Of a stretch of 64,000 nucleotides of DNA, positions 34,165 through 43,336 are shown in pieces. Source of the DNA: Pedobacter schmidteae (GTDB taxonomy: Bacteria > Bacteroidota > Bacteroidia > Sphingobacteriales > Sphingobacteriaceae); assembly GCF_900564155.1 (NCBI RefSeq), contig NZ_LS999839.1, positions 1-64,000 on the forward strand, written 5' to 3'. Position 1 is the stretch's first letter. Each line of letters opens with the position of its first letter. Both the position numbers and the translations under genes were made by a program. The notes beneath the pieces were generated by a model that saw only the letters and a list, made by a program, of their open reading frames with translations, ran no database searches and was not told where the DNA came from.

Positions 34165-35691
34165 ATGAGTCAATCTATAAAGATCAAAAACGCTTTAATT
34201 TCAGTTTATTACAAAGACGGTTTAGAACCACTAGTTCGTTTACTTGCAGCCCAAGGTGTACAATTATTCTCTACCGGTGGCACCGAACAGTTTATCAAAG
34301 ACCTGAATATTCCTGTTACTGCTGTTGAAGACCTGACTGGTTATCCTTCTATTTTAGGAGGAAGAGTTAAAACTTTACACCCTAAAGTCTTTGGCGGTAT
34401 TTTGAACCGTAGAGCCCTAGGATCAGATCAGGAGCAGATTGCAGAATATGAGATCCCGGAAATAGACCTGGTTATTGTTGATTTATATCCCTTCGAAGAA
34501 ACCGTTAAAGGTGGTGGTTCTGAATCAGACATCATCGAGAAAATAGATATTGGTGGCATTTCCCTGATCAGGGCTGCAGCAAAAAACTTTAATGATGTGG
34601 TAATCCTGGCTTCTAAAGACGATTATTCGACTTTACAGCAGCAGCTTGAAGCTCAAAACGGAGAGACTACTTTAGCACAGCGCAAAGCATTTGCTAAAAA
34701 GGCATTCCACACTTCTTCAAACTATGATACCGCTATCTTCAATTATTTCAATACTGAAGAACCGCTAACTGTATTTAAACATAGCATTGCCGAAGCGCAA
34801 ACTTTAAGATATGGTGAAAATCCGCACCAACAGGCGGTATTTTATGGCGATCTGGATGCCATGTTTACCAAACTGAATGGCAAGGAACTTTCTTACAACA
34901 ACCTGGTTGACGTAGATGCGGCGGTTGCTTTAATTGATGAGTTCGAAGAGCCGACGTTTGCCATCTTAAAACATACCAATGCTTGTGGTGTAGCTTCAAA
35001 AGCGAGCATTCTTGAGGCGTGGAATGTAGCTTTGGCCTGCGATCCGGTTTCGGCGTTTGGTGGTGTATTGATTGCTAACAGGGAAATTGACCTGGCAACA
35101 GCCACAGAAATTAACAAATTGTTTTTTGAAGTTTTAATTGCACCTTCCTATCAGCCAGAGGCAGTGGAACTTTTCCGCGCTAAAAAGAACAGGGTAATTT
35201 TACAGCGTAACGATGTTGAATTGAGCAAAAAACAATTCAAAACCTTATTGAACGGTGTAATTGAGCAAGATAAAGATTTGATTATTGAAGGTCCTGATCA
35301 GATGACCCCGGTAACCAACAAAAAAGCTACCGAACAGGAGTTAAAAGATCTTTACTTCGCCAATAAAATTGTAAAACATACCAAATCAAATACCATTGTG
35401 TTTGTTAAAAATGATCAGCTATTGTCGAGCGGCGTTGGGCAGACCTCAAGAGTTGATGCCTTAAAACAAGCCATTGTAAAGGCTGATGCTTTTGGTTTTG
35501 ACTTAAAAGGTTCGGTAATGGCATCGGATGCATTTTTCCCTTTCCCTGACTGTGTGGAAATTGCCGCTGAAGCTGGCATTACTGCTGTTTTACAACCGGG
35601 TGGTTCTATTAAAGATGCGGATTCTGTAAACATGGCTAATGAAAAGGGAATTGCTATGGTTACTACAGGTATCCGTCACTTTAAACACTAA
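34165..35691 (+). CDS. purH: Bifunctional AICAR formyltransferase/IMP cyclohydrolase
   Basis: PurH carries out the last two steps of IMP synthesis. From ATG 34165 it has 508 residues, the usual size. The IMP cyclohydrolase domain is N-terminal (ALISVYYKDGLEPLVRLL, STGGTEQFIKDL, GGRVKTLHPKVFGGIL), and the AICAR transformylase domain follows (LRYGENPHQQAVFYG, ILKHTNACGVA, SDAFFPFPDCVEIAAEAGI). The frame extends 50 residues upstream, but those are hydrophobic and basic without family similarity and overlap the promoter. It precedes mreB by about 90 bp. Confidence 0.97.
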   Translation: MSQSIKIKNALISVYYKDGLEPLVRLLAAQGVQLFSTGGTEQFIKDLNIPVTAVEDLTGYPSILGGRVKTLHPKVFGGILNRRALGSDQEQIAEYEIPEIDLVIVDLYPFEETVKGGGSESDIIEKIDIGGISLIRAAAKNFNDVVILASKDDYSTLQQQLEAQNGETTLAQRKAFAKKAFHTSSNYDTAIFNYFNTEEPLTVFKHSIAEAQTLRYGENPHQQAVFYGDLDAMFTKLNGKELSYNNLVDVDAAVALIDEFEEPTFAILKHTNACGVASKASILEAWNVALACDPVSAFGGVLIANREIDLATATEINKLFFEVLIAPSYQPEAVELFRAKKNRVILQRNDVELSKKQFKTLLNGVIEQDKDLIIEGPDQMTPVTNKKATEQELKDLYFANKIVKHTKSNTIVFVKNDQLLSSGVGQTSRVDALKQAIVKADAFGFDLKGSVMASDAFFPFPDCVEIAAEAGITAVLQPGGSIKDADSVNMANEKGIAMVTTGIRHFKH

Positions 35692-35778
35692 TTTATTTAT
35701 CCACGAATACAATAAAAAGCCGTAGTTTTACATTACTATAGTACACAGAATTATTAATACTTAAATTATCACCTATAA

Positions 35779-36801
35779 ATGGGTCTATTTAATTGGTTTA
35801 CACAAGAGGTTGCTATCGATTTAGGCACGGCGAACACCTTGATTATACATAATGATAAAGTAGTAGTTGATGAACCTTCAATCGTTGCTTTTGACAGACA
35901 AACAAATAAAATTATCGCTATCGGGAGACAAGCCATGCAAATGGAAGGTAAAACTCACGATAACATCCGCACAGTAAGACCCCTTAAGGATGGTGTGATT
36001 GCAGATTTTAACGCTGCAGAAGCCATGATCAAAGGAATGATCCGCATGTTAAATGGTGGTAAAGGCTGGATGTTTCCTTCTTTAAGGATGGTGATCTGTA
36101 TTCCTTCAGGAATTACCGAAGTTGAAAAACGTGCGGTAAGGGATTCGGCTGAAATTGCCGGTGCTAAGGAAGTTTACCTGATTCATGAGCCTATGGCTGC
36201 TGCAGTAGGTATCGGAATTGATGTGGAAGAGCCGATGGGTAACATGATCATCGATATCGGTGGTGGTACTACTGAAATTGCGGTAATTGCCCTTTCGGGT
36301 ATTGTATGCGACCAGTCAATCCGCGTAGCCGGAGATAACTTTGACTCCGATATCGTCAACTACATCCGCCGTCAGCACAACATTATGATTGGTGACCGTA
36401 CCGCTGAAAAGATCAAAATTGAAGTAGGCGCGGCATTACCTGAGTTATCCGACCCACCTTCTGATTTTGCGGTTCAGGGAAGGGATTTGATGACCGGTGT
36501 ACCTAAACAGATTACGGTTTCTTATACAGAAATTGCACACTGTCTGGATAAATCGATTTCTAAAATTGAAGAAGCAATTCTTAAGGCGCTGGAGATTACT
36601 CCGCCAGAGCTTTCGGCAGATATTTACCAGACCGGTATTTATTTGACTGGTGGAGGTGCACTGCTGCGTGGTTTAGACAAGCGTGTGGCGGCAAAAACCA
36701 AGCTTCCGGTTCACGTAGCCGAAGATCCACTTCGTGCGGTTGTACGCGGAACAGGTATTGCCCTGAAAAACATTGGTGGTTTTAAATTTTTAATGCAATA
36801 A
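35779..36801 (+). CDS. mreB: Rod-shape-determining protein MreB
   Basis: MreB is the bacterial actin that guides lateral wall synthesis. The 340-residue protein has the actin-fold phosphate loops (EVAIDLGTANTLI at 11-23, MIIDIGGGTTEIAVI near 155) and an adenosine motif (TGGGALLRGLDK) near 290. It is first in the run mreB-mreC-mreD-PBP2-rodA, which together form the elongasome. No complete promoter consensus is visible in the 87-bp gap; TAGTTTTA at 35723 is a near-match. Confidence 0.97.
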   Translation: MGLFNWFTQEVAIDLGTANTLIIHNDKVVVDEPSIVAFDRQTNKIIAIGRQAMQMEGKTHDNIRTVRPLKDGVIADFNAAEAMIKGMIRMLNGGKGWMFPSLRMVICIPSGITEVEKRAVRDSAEIAGAKEVYLIHEPMAAAVGIGIDVEEPMGNMIIDIGGGTTEIAVIALSGIVCDQSIRVAGDNFDSDIVNYIRRQHNIMIGDRTAEKIKIEVGAALPELSDPPSDFAVQGRDLMTGVPKQITVSYTEIAHCLDKSISKIEEAILKALEITPPELSADIYQTGIYLTGGGALLRGLDKRVAAKTKLPVHVAEDPLRAVVRGTGIALKNIGGFKFLMQ

Positions 36802-36944
36802 TTTAGATATGAGATATGGAACAAGAGACTTGAGCGCGTGGATTGGATATTCTAGATCAGAGATTTACCGATTCTCTTATCTCAAATCTCACATATCAAA
36901 TCCAAATTCTCATATCTCAAATCTCCTGTCTCAAATCTCAGAAC
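36802..36944. repeat. Degenerate ATCTCAAATCTC repeats before mreC
   Basis: The gap is filled with variants of TCTCATATCTCAAATCTC (from about 36874 on), and its start carries the complementary sense (AGATATGAGATATG), so it can fold on itself. Similar low-complexity strings occur between genes of Sphingobacteriaceae in my recollection. A frame open across it to 36843 is not believed to be coding. Confidence 0.5.
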
Positions 36945-37781
36945 ATGCGTAACCTTTGGATTTTCATAAACAGATACAACGCATTTTTCTTATTCATTAT
37001 TTTTTTTGCAATTGGTATTATCCTAACCGTAAAAAACAATGCTTATCAGCGGAGTGTAACGGTAAATTCTACCAATGAGGTTGTAGGTGAAGTTTATCAG
37101 AATCTGAATGTATTGAAGAAATACATCAACCTGGGTACTGTAAATGATAGTCTAGCGGTTGAAAATGCTAAACTGAAAACAGAATTGCTAGCCCTTAAAA
37201 GTATTGATAGCGCAAAAAAAATTACCATTAAGGATACGCTAAACAATCCTCAATACACCTACCTATCTGCCAGGGTAATTAAAAACTCTATTACACTGCG
37301 TAATAACGTCATTACCATCAACAAAGGAAGCTTAGATGGCATTCAGCCTAATATGGCTGTAATTTCGCCAGATAAAGGGGTAGTCGGTTTCGTTCAGGAC
37401 GTTTCCGAACACCTGGCCACCATCAGGTCTTTATTACACAAAGACACCAAAATCAGCGTACAGATTAAAAACATCAATGCCTTGGGGTCATTGGTATGGG
37501 GTATTGGAAACTCCGATATTACCAAAGCCTACGTAAAAGAAATACCGAATCACTTTAAGGTTAAAGTAAAAGACACGATCATTACTTCGGGCTTCTCCCG
37601 CTTTGCTCCGGGAATTCCGGTAGGGGTAGTTACCAAAACCGGAGTGGCAACCGGCGACAATTTCATGTCGCTGGAAATAAAACTTTTCAACGATTTTAGT
37701 ACCTTACAATATGTGTACGTTATTCTGGATAAATATGCCGCAGAACAAACAGAATTAGAAGCCAAGTTGCCTCATGAATAG
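36945..37781 (+). CDS. mreC: Rod-shape-determining protein MreC
   Basis: MreC is a bitopic scaffold of the elongasome that activates PBP2. From ATG 36945 it has 279 residues: one transmembrane helix (about 9-30, AFFLFIIFFAIGIILTV), a coiled-coil segment and the beta-rich periplasmic domain (ITINKGSLDGIQPNMAVISPDKGVVGF shortened as NKGSLDGIQPNMAV). The longer frame adds 34 residues translated from repeat DNA and is rejected. It overlaps mreD by 8 bp. Confidence 0.94.
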   Translation: MRNLWIFINRYNAFFLFIIFFAIGIILTVKNNAYQRSVTVNSTNEVVGEVYQNLNVLKKYINLGTVNDSLAVENAKLKTELLALKSIDSAKKITIKDTLNNPQYTYLSARVIKNSITLRNNVITINKGSLDGIQPNMAVISPDKGVVGFVQDVSEHLATIRSLLHKDTKISVQIKNINALGSLVWGIGNSDITKAYVKEIPNHFKVKVKDTIITSGFSRFAPGIPVGVVTKTGVATGDNFMSLEIKLFNDFSTLQYVYVILDKYAAEQTELEAKLPHE

Positions 37782-38289
37782 CAGATTAGTATTAGTAAAT
37801 ATCGTCAGGTGGTTTGTACTCCTTTTAATTCAGATCCTCTTGCTGAGGAACCTGAGTTTTTACAATATGGCTACGCCGTTTGTATACATCCTATTTTTAT
37901 TACTGATCCCTTTCGGAACACCAAACCTATTGCTTTATCTGGTAGCTTTTATAACAGGACTTACCCTGGATGCTTTTTATGATACGCTTGGTGTGCATAC
38001 TGCTGCCTGTGTAACCCTTGCCTTCGTAAGAATTTCTTTCATCAGCATCACCATTAACCGCGATGGTTTTGACGAACCTGAGCCTACCTTAGGGAATATG
38101 GGTTTTAAATGGTTTATCATTTACGCTTTGCTTTGTACCTTTTCGCATCACCTGGTGCTGTTTTTTTTAGAAACATTCCGACTGGCAGAGTTTTCTTATA
38201 CCTTGCTCAGGTGTGTATTGAGCGTAGTATTTACCCTGTTTAGTTTGGTCCTGATAGAATTTATATTCTATAATAAAAAAATGCGCTGA
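37774..38289 (+). CDS. mreD: Rod-shape-determining protein MreD
   Basis: The 171-residue protein is almost wholly hydrophobic with five to six transmembrane helices, the usual MreD size and shape. Sequence similarity in this family is low, so the call rests on topology plus its place between mreC (8-bp overlap) and PBP2 (1-bp overlap). It is a membrane component of the elongasome. Confidence 0.9.
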   Translation: MNSRLVLVNIVRWFVLLLIQILLLRNLSFYNMATPFVYILFLLLIPFGTPNLLLYLVAFITGLTLDAFYDTLGVHTAACVTLAFVRISFISITINRDGFDEPEPTLGNMGFKWFIIYALLCTFSHHLVLFFLETFRLAEFSYTLLRCVLSVVFTLFSLVLIEFIFYNKKMR

Positions 38290-40241
38290 TGGACAAGCTG
38301 TTTAATCGAAAATATGTTATTCAGGGGTTGTTCATATTTGTCGCTTTAATTTTACTTGGAACGCTTTTTTACATACAGGTAGCCAGCGATAAATACTTTA
38401 TTTCGGCAGAGAGTAACGTATTGCGTAAAATTTATACATTTCCGGCGCGTGGGGTTATTTTTGATCGTAATGAAAAACCGCTTGCCCAAAATGAAGCAGT
38501 ATACGATTTAATGGTGATTCCTAATCAGGTAAAGAACATTGATACCTTAGCGTTGTGTAACCTGATTGGCATAGACACTGCGACCTTTAAAAAGAACTTT
38601 AAAAAAGTTTCTAACCAATCCAGATATCAGCCAGGTATTTTTGAAAAACAGCTATCTATACAAACCTATGCTGCTTTGTCAGAACAGCTTTCCCGGTTTC
38701 CCGGTTTTTTCGTGCAAAGCAGAACCATCCGTCATTATCCGGACAGTGTTGCAGCTCATTTTCTGGGATACATCAAAGAGGTAACTCCACGTGATATCAA
38801 AAACTCGGAAGGTTATTACCGTTCGGGCGATTATATTGGTAAATCAGGTGTAGAAAAATCGTACGAAACATTACTAAGAGGGGAAAGAGGTGTAGTTAAT
38901 ATGCTTTACGATGCCCGTAATGTACCTAAGGGAAGTTATGCCGAAGGCAGGTTTGATACTGCAGCGGTTTCGGGAGACCGCCTGATTTCCTCATTAGACC
39001 TCAAATTACAAAAATTAGGAGAGGATTTAATGCGCAATAAAGTAGGCAGTATTGTGGCTATTGAGCCTGCATCGGGAGAGATTCTCGCCTTTGTTAGCAG
39101 TCCGAGCTACGATCCCAATTTAATGGTGGGCAGAAACCAGGGGAACAACTACATGGACCTGTTGGCAAATCCAAACCGTGTATTCAATATACGCCCTATT
39201 CAGGGTTATTATTCGCCAGGCTCATCCTTTAAACCCCTGGATGCACTGCTTGGTTTGCAGGAAGGTGTAATTGACCCTAACACCACCTTCAACTGTCCCG
39301 GCTATTTCAAAGTCGGGGGACATACGGTAAAATGTGAGCACGTAGATGGCAACATCGCATTGCGAAGAGGCCTGGCCCGTTCCTGTAACACCTATGCCTG
39401 CTACGTATTCCAGAAACTGCTTACGCAACGTAAATATCCCAATCAACGCGTGGCCTATGACGACTGGCAAAAAAAGGTTAAAAAATTTGGACTTGGAGAT
39501 AAACTGGGTATAGACCTTCCATCCGAAAAAGGAGGAAGACTTTATGATGCGGCATACTATTCGCGTAAATACAGCAAGTACTGGAATCACGGAACCGTAA
39601 TTTCGTTGGCCATCGGGCAAGGGGAAATGGATGCCACGCCTTTACAAATGGCCAATATTATGGCCATCATTGCCAATCGTGGTTATTACATCAAACCCCA
39701 CCTTGTAAAAGCAATCGGCGAAAACAGGGTCATCAAAAAAGAATATGTTAAAAAGAATTACGTGGATGTAGATGCTGCACATTTTGAACCAGTAATTGAC
39801 GGGATGCAGGATGCGGTAAACGCACCATGGGGAACAGCAATACAATCCAGAATAGATGGCATTGTGATGTGCGGTAAAACCGGTACAGTACAAAATCCAC
39901 GTGGAAAAAACCACTCTGTGTTTATAGGTTTTGCACCAAGGGACAATCCTAAAATTGCCATTGCTGTAATTGTAGAAAATGCCGGTTACGGTAGTACTTA
40001 CGCTGCACCAATGGCCAGTTATATTGCTGAGCAATATCTGAAAGGAACTTTACCTAAAAACAAACTGGCACAAGTAGAATGGATGAAAAACCAGGTGATT
40101 CTGCCCGCACCTCCAAAACCTAAGGTAAAGCCCAAAGCAAAGACAGGAGATTCAACAACAACCGTTACCCCTCCTCCGGCAGCAACGTTACAACCGCCAA
40201 CCAATCAAACATCCGCTAAACCTATTCAAATTACACAATGA
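38289..40241 (+). CDS. mrdA: Penicillin-binding protein 2 (elongation transpeptidase)
   Basis: PBP2 crosslinks peptidoglycan during lateral growth as the partner of RodA. The 650-residue protein has an N-terminal anchor (IQGLFIFVALILLGTLFYI), a pedestal domain (GVIFDRNEKPLAQNEAVYDL) and a transpeptidase domain with SxxK (Ser312, GSSFK), SCN (SRSCNTYACYVF region) and KTGT (CGKTGTVQNP). A Pro/Lys/Thr-rich tail of about 45 residues follows the domain. It starts on the last base of mreD and overlaps rodA by 4 bp. Confidence 0.96.
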   Translation: MDKLFNRKYVIQGLFIFVALILLGTLFYIQVASDKYFISAESNVLRKIYTFPARGVIFDRNEKPLAQNEAVYDLMVIPNQVKNIDTLALCNLIGIDTATFKKNFKKVSNQSRYQPGIFEKQLSIQTYAALSEQLSRFPGFFVQSRTIRHYPDSVAAHFLGYIKEVTPRDIKNSEGYYRSGDYIGKSGVEKSYETLLRGERGVVNMLYDARNVPKGSYAEGRFDTAAVSGDRLISSLDLKLQKLGEDLMRNKVGSIVAIEPASGEILAFVSSPSYDPNLMVGRNQGNNYMDLLANPNRVFNIRPIQGYYSPGSSFKPLDALLGLQEGVIDPNTTFNCPGYFKVGGHTVKCEHVDGNIALRRGLARSCNTYACYVFQKLLTQRKYPNQRVAYDDWQKKVKKFGLGDKLGIDLPSEKGGRLYDAAYYSRKYSKYWNHGTVISLAIGQGEMDATPLQMANIMAIIANRGYYIKPHLVKAIGENRVIKKEYVKKNYVDVDAAHFEPVIDGMQDAVNAPWGTAIQSRIDGIVMCGKTGTVQNPRGKNHSVFIGFAPRDNPKIAIAVIVENAGYGSTYAAPMASYIAEQYLKGTLPKNKLAQVEWMKNQVILPAPPKPKVKPKAKTGDSTTTVTPPPAATLQPPTNQTSAKPIQITQ

Positions 40242-41506
40242 ACAATCAGCAAAGCAGCAACAGATTCTTCTTTAATGTAGATTGGGTGACCATCTTGATT
40301 TATGTTGCGCTATGTGCCATTGGCTTTGTAAACATCTATGCCTCTATATACAATGCAGAGGAATCAGCGGCCTTTAATTTCGGCACCAATTACGGAAAGC
40401 AGTTGATCTTTATCCTTACGGGTTTAATACTGGGCTTCTCCATCCTATTGCTGGACGCCAAATTTTTCAGCATCTTCTCGCCCATCATTTACGGAGTTAC
40501 CATGTTGTTATTGCTGGTCGTACTGATAGTGGGACGTAACGTGGGGGGCAACCAGGCATGGATCCCCATCGGTTCTTTTCGTTTACAACCTTCGGAGCTG
40601 GCCAAGTTTGGTACTGCGCTGTTGCTGGCCAGGTATATCAGCTCATTTAATCCAAAACTCAATACCTTTAAGCCTGTATTAGTTGCAGCGGGGATCATCA
40701 TACTACCCATGTGCCTGATCATGCTACAGCCTGATGCGGGTTCCATGCTGGTTTTTCTTTCTTTTATGTTCCCACTATATCGCGAGGGACTACCCGGTTA
40801 TTTACTGGTGGTATTCTGGGGCATGGTACTTTTATTTATCCTGAATCTTTTCCTTACACAATGGATACTGATTTCCGCAATTTTGGCGCTTGGTGGACTT
40901 TTCATTTATTTTAATAAGAAAAAACAGCAGCGCATGATCATGATCGGTATCATCACACTTTCAGCAATAGGTTACCTGTTCATTGCAAAGGTCATGTTCG
41001 AGAATGTACTGCAGCCCCACCAGCGTACGCGTATTGAATTAATTCTGGGACTAAAAACGGACCCCAAAGGAGCCGGATATAATGTAAATCAGTCAAAAAT
41101 AGCCATTGGCTCTGGTCAGCTTACCGGCCGCGGTTTTCTGGAAGGTACGCAAACCAAATACGGTTACGTACCTGAGCAAAGTACCGACTTTATTTTTTCT
41201 ACCATTGGAGAAGAATGGGGCTTTGCAGGTTGCTTTGTGGTTATAGCCCTATACATGTTTTTACTGCTCAGGATTGTAAACCTTGCCGAACGGCAACGCT
41301 CTTCCTTCTCGCGGGTGTACGGCTATTGTGTGGCCTGTATCATCTTCTTCCACGTATTTATCAATATAGGAATGACCATAGGCATTATACCTGTAATTGG
41401 GATTCCCTTGCCCTTTATCAGTTACGGAGGATCTTCCTTATGGAGTTTTACCGTGTTGCTGTTTATCTTCCTTAAATTAGATTCGAACAGAATGGGCTTT
41501 ATTTAG
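40238..41506 (+). CDS. rodA: SEDS peptidoglycan polymerase RodA
   Basis: RodA polymerises lipid II glycan strands in the elongasome. The 422-residue protein has about ten transmembrane helices and SEDS landmarks: NQAWIPIGSFRLQPSELAK, MLQPDAGSML, and near the end IGIPLPFISYGGSSL. It overlaps PBP2 by 4 bp, so the polymerase and transpeptidase are made together. It converges on the next gene with an 8-bp overlap. Confidence 0.97.
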   Translation: MNNQQSSNRFFFNVDWVTILIYVALCAIGFVNIYASIYNAEESAAFNFGTNYGKQLIFILTGLILGFSILLLDAKFFSIFSPIIYGVTMLLLLVVLIVGRNVGGNQAWIPIGSFRLQPSELAKFGTALLLARYISSFNPKLNTFKPVLVAAGIIILPMCLIMLQPDAGSMLVFLSFMFPLYREGLPGYLLVVFWGMVLLFILNLFLTQWILISAILALGGLFIYFNKKKQQRMIMIGIITLSAIGYLFIAKVMFENVLQPHQRTRIELILGLKTDPKGAGYNVNQSKIAIGSGQLTGRGFLEGTQTKYGYVPEQSTDFIFSTIGEEWGFAGCFVVIALYMFLLLRIVNLAERQRSSFSRVYGYCVACIIFFHVFINIGMTIGIIPVIGIPLPFISYGGSSLWSFTVLLFIFLKLDSNRMGFI

Positions 41507-42641
41507 CCGGAAAACGTTGGTTTAACAATTCATAAAACTTATCAACTGTACTCTGTTTAGATGCCCAGTTATTTTTCACGGCATAGTTGTGCTGTAAAAA
41601 TGTATCCGCAGCTTTAAAATCGGGCATTTTATTGACCAGCTCGATCGCCTCGGCATAAGCCAAATTGTACCCGTTAAACAGGTCTTTGATGTACAGCAAT
41701 TTCTCGTTCAGGTTGATAGCCTGTTTCAGATCGCTAATAGTGGTTTTATTGCTTTCTTCATTCAAACTATTTGTAAAACCATTTTTCCCTGCCAGCAAAT
41801 CATTTAAAGTAGGCTTTGGCTGGCTCACGTCCGCTACTTTTGTCTCCTGTTCTTCTACTTTATCGACAACCGGACTGGCAACAACAGGTTCAACAATTTG
41901 CACCTTAGGTTCGTCAGAAACCAATATTCGGACCGGTTCAGAAAGTTCAACGGGCTCAGGCTTCACTGCTTCTTGTTCAACAATTGGAGATGCCTGGGGT
42001 TGATCGTCCTGATCGGCAAGGTCATTCATCTGCTGCAACTGGCTATCTCTTACTCTTTGTTTCTGCGCAATGATATCTTCCTCTTCTTTGCTTAATGGTC
42101 TGTCAAAAATGGCATCTACCGACTGATGTTCAAATTCAAACTTATCCGTTGAGATGCTGTCATTAATTAAAAACTCAAATTTCAGAGGCTCAGCTATCTG
42201 CTCCTCTGCAATTTCCGAAGGTAATTCCGTCGCTGTAAGGGCAATTACTACTGCAGGTGTTTCGTCAACAGGTTCAGCATCATTTTCTGCTTCATACTCG
42301 GTCCTCAATTCATCCAATGTCTTCTCGTTTACAGGCCTGGCAGCAAAAAATTCCTTCAACTCATCTGCAGAAGGACGCGGAGGCACCGGCACATTTACGG
42401 CTATTGAAGCTGTTTGAGCAACTTCCTGCTGGCTATGTTCAGAGATTGCCTTCTGAGGTTTGTTGCTGTTGATCTTTTTTACAATCTGAACATGATCTGA
42501 TAAAAAGTTTGCGTTTGCCAGAAAAAGCTCCAGTTCCAACTCATTGAGTTGGTTGGGATTTTGAGCCAGAAACTCATACTGATCCTGAAGCTCATTTAAT
42601 ATCTGTCCTACTTTCTTAAAAATATCCTCTTGGTTCATCAT
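41499..42641 (-). CDS. Acidic cytoplasmic protein of unknown function
   Basis: The 380-residue protein has no signal peptide or membrane helix. A helical N-terminal domain (1-60, EDIFKKVGQILNELQDQYEFL), a long Glu/Pro/Val-rich low-complexity middle (about 70-260) and a helical C-terminal domain (about 275-380, NDLLAGKNGFTNSLNEES and FNGYNLAYAEAIELVNKMPDF) can be told apart. I do not recognise the family, although such proteins are regularly seen near rodA or tdk in Bacteroidota. A -7 match TACTTTTG (minus strand, 42689-42696) lies about 50 bp upstream. Confidence 0.65.
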   Translation of the reverse strand: MMNQEDIFKKVGQILNELQDQYEFLAQNPNQLNELELELFLANANFLSDHVQIVKKINSNKPQKAISEHSQQEVAQTASIAVNVPVPPRPSADELKEFFAARPVNEKTLDELRTEYEAENDAEPVDETPAVVIALTATELPSEIAEEQIAEPLKFEFLINDSISTDKFEFEHQSVDAIFDRPLSKEEEDIIAQKQRVRDSQLQQMNDLADQDDQPQASPIVEQEAVKPEPVELSEPVRILVSDEPKVQIVEPVVASPVVDKVEEQETKVADVSQPKPTLNDLLAGKNGFTNSLNEESNKTTISDLKQAINLNEKLLYIKDLFNGYNLAYAEAIELVNKMPDFKAADTFLQHNYAVKNNWASKQSTVDKFYELLNQRFPAK

Positions 42642-42739
42642 AGCTTAATAACGGAAGAATTGGTGTTTTATGTTGGTAACTTGCCACTCAAAAGTACTAC
42701 AAAATTCTGATATTAGCAGGCTCTAAAATCCTATTAAGC

Positions 42740-43336
42740 ATGTTATTCAGCGAACAAAATTACAGACGGGGGGCGTATTTCGGTAGTATTGAAGTGATTT
42801 GCGGCTCAATGTTTTCGGGAAAAACGGAAGAATTGTTGAGAAGATTGAAACGGGCCCAGATTGCAAAATTAAACGTCGAAATCTTTAAACCTAAAACAGA
42901 TACCCGCTATGATGAAACTGCCGTAGTCTCGCACGATCTGAATTCAATCCAGTCTACTCCGGTCGAAAGTTCAGCTGCAATTTTGCTGCTTGGTGCCAAT
43001 ACACAGGTGGTAGGAATTGATGAAGCACAGTTTTTTGACGATAACTTACCTGAAGTATGTAATAAGCTGGCCGAAAAAGGCATTAGGGTTATTGTAGCAG
43101 GTTTGGATATGGACTTTCAGGGCAAGCCCTTTGGCCCAATACCCAACTTAATGGCCATTGCCGAACTGGTAACCAAGGTAAATGCGGTATGTGTACGATG
43201 CGGCAGCCCGGCTGTATATTCCTATCGTACCGCGGCGAGCGAAAGCCGGGTACTTTTGGGCGAAAAAGACAGTTACGAACCGAGATGCCGGCATTGTTAT
43301 CATCTTGGGGATAAGGAACAGCCCCTGTTTAGCTGA
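42740..43336 (+). CDS. tdk: Thymidine kinase (type II)
   Basis: Tdk phosphorylates thymidine for salvage into dTMP. The 198-residue protein has the P-loop [14 protein letters not shown] (22-35), the Walker-B-like DEAQFF near 94 and a C-terminal zinc ribbon with CVRC near 151 and CRHC near 185. Length is typical of the tetrameric type II enzymes. Its TGA stop abuts the stop of the convergent GH2 gene with no base between. Confidence 0.96.
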   Translation: MLFSEQNYRRGAYFGSIEVICGSMFSGKTEELLRRLKRAQIAKLNVEIFKPKTDTRYDETAVVSHDLNSIQSTPVESSAAILLLGANTQVVGIDEAQFFDDNLPEVCNKLAEKGIRVIVAGLDMDFQGKPFGPIPNLMAIAELVTKVNAVCVRCGSPAVYSYRTAASESRVLLGEKDSYEPRCRHCYHLGDKEQPLFS

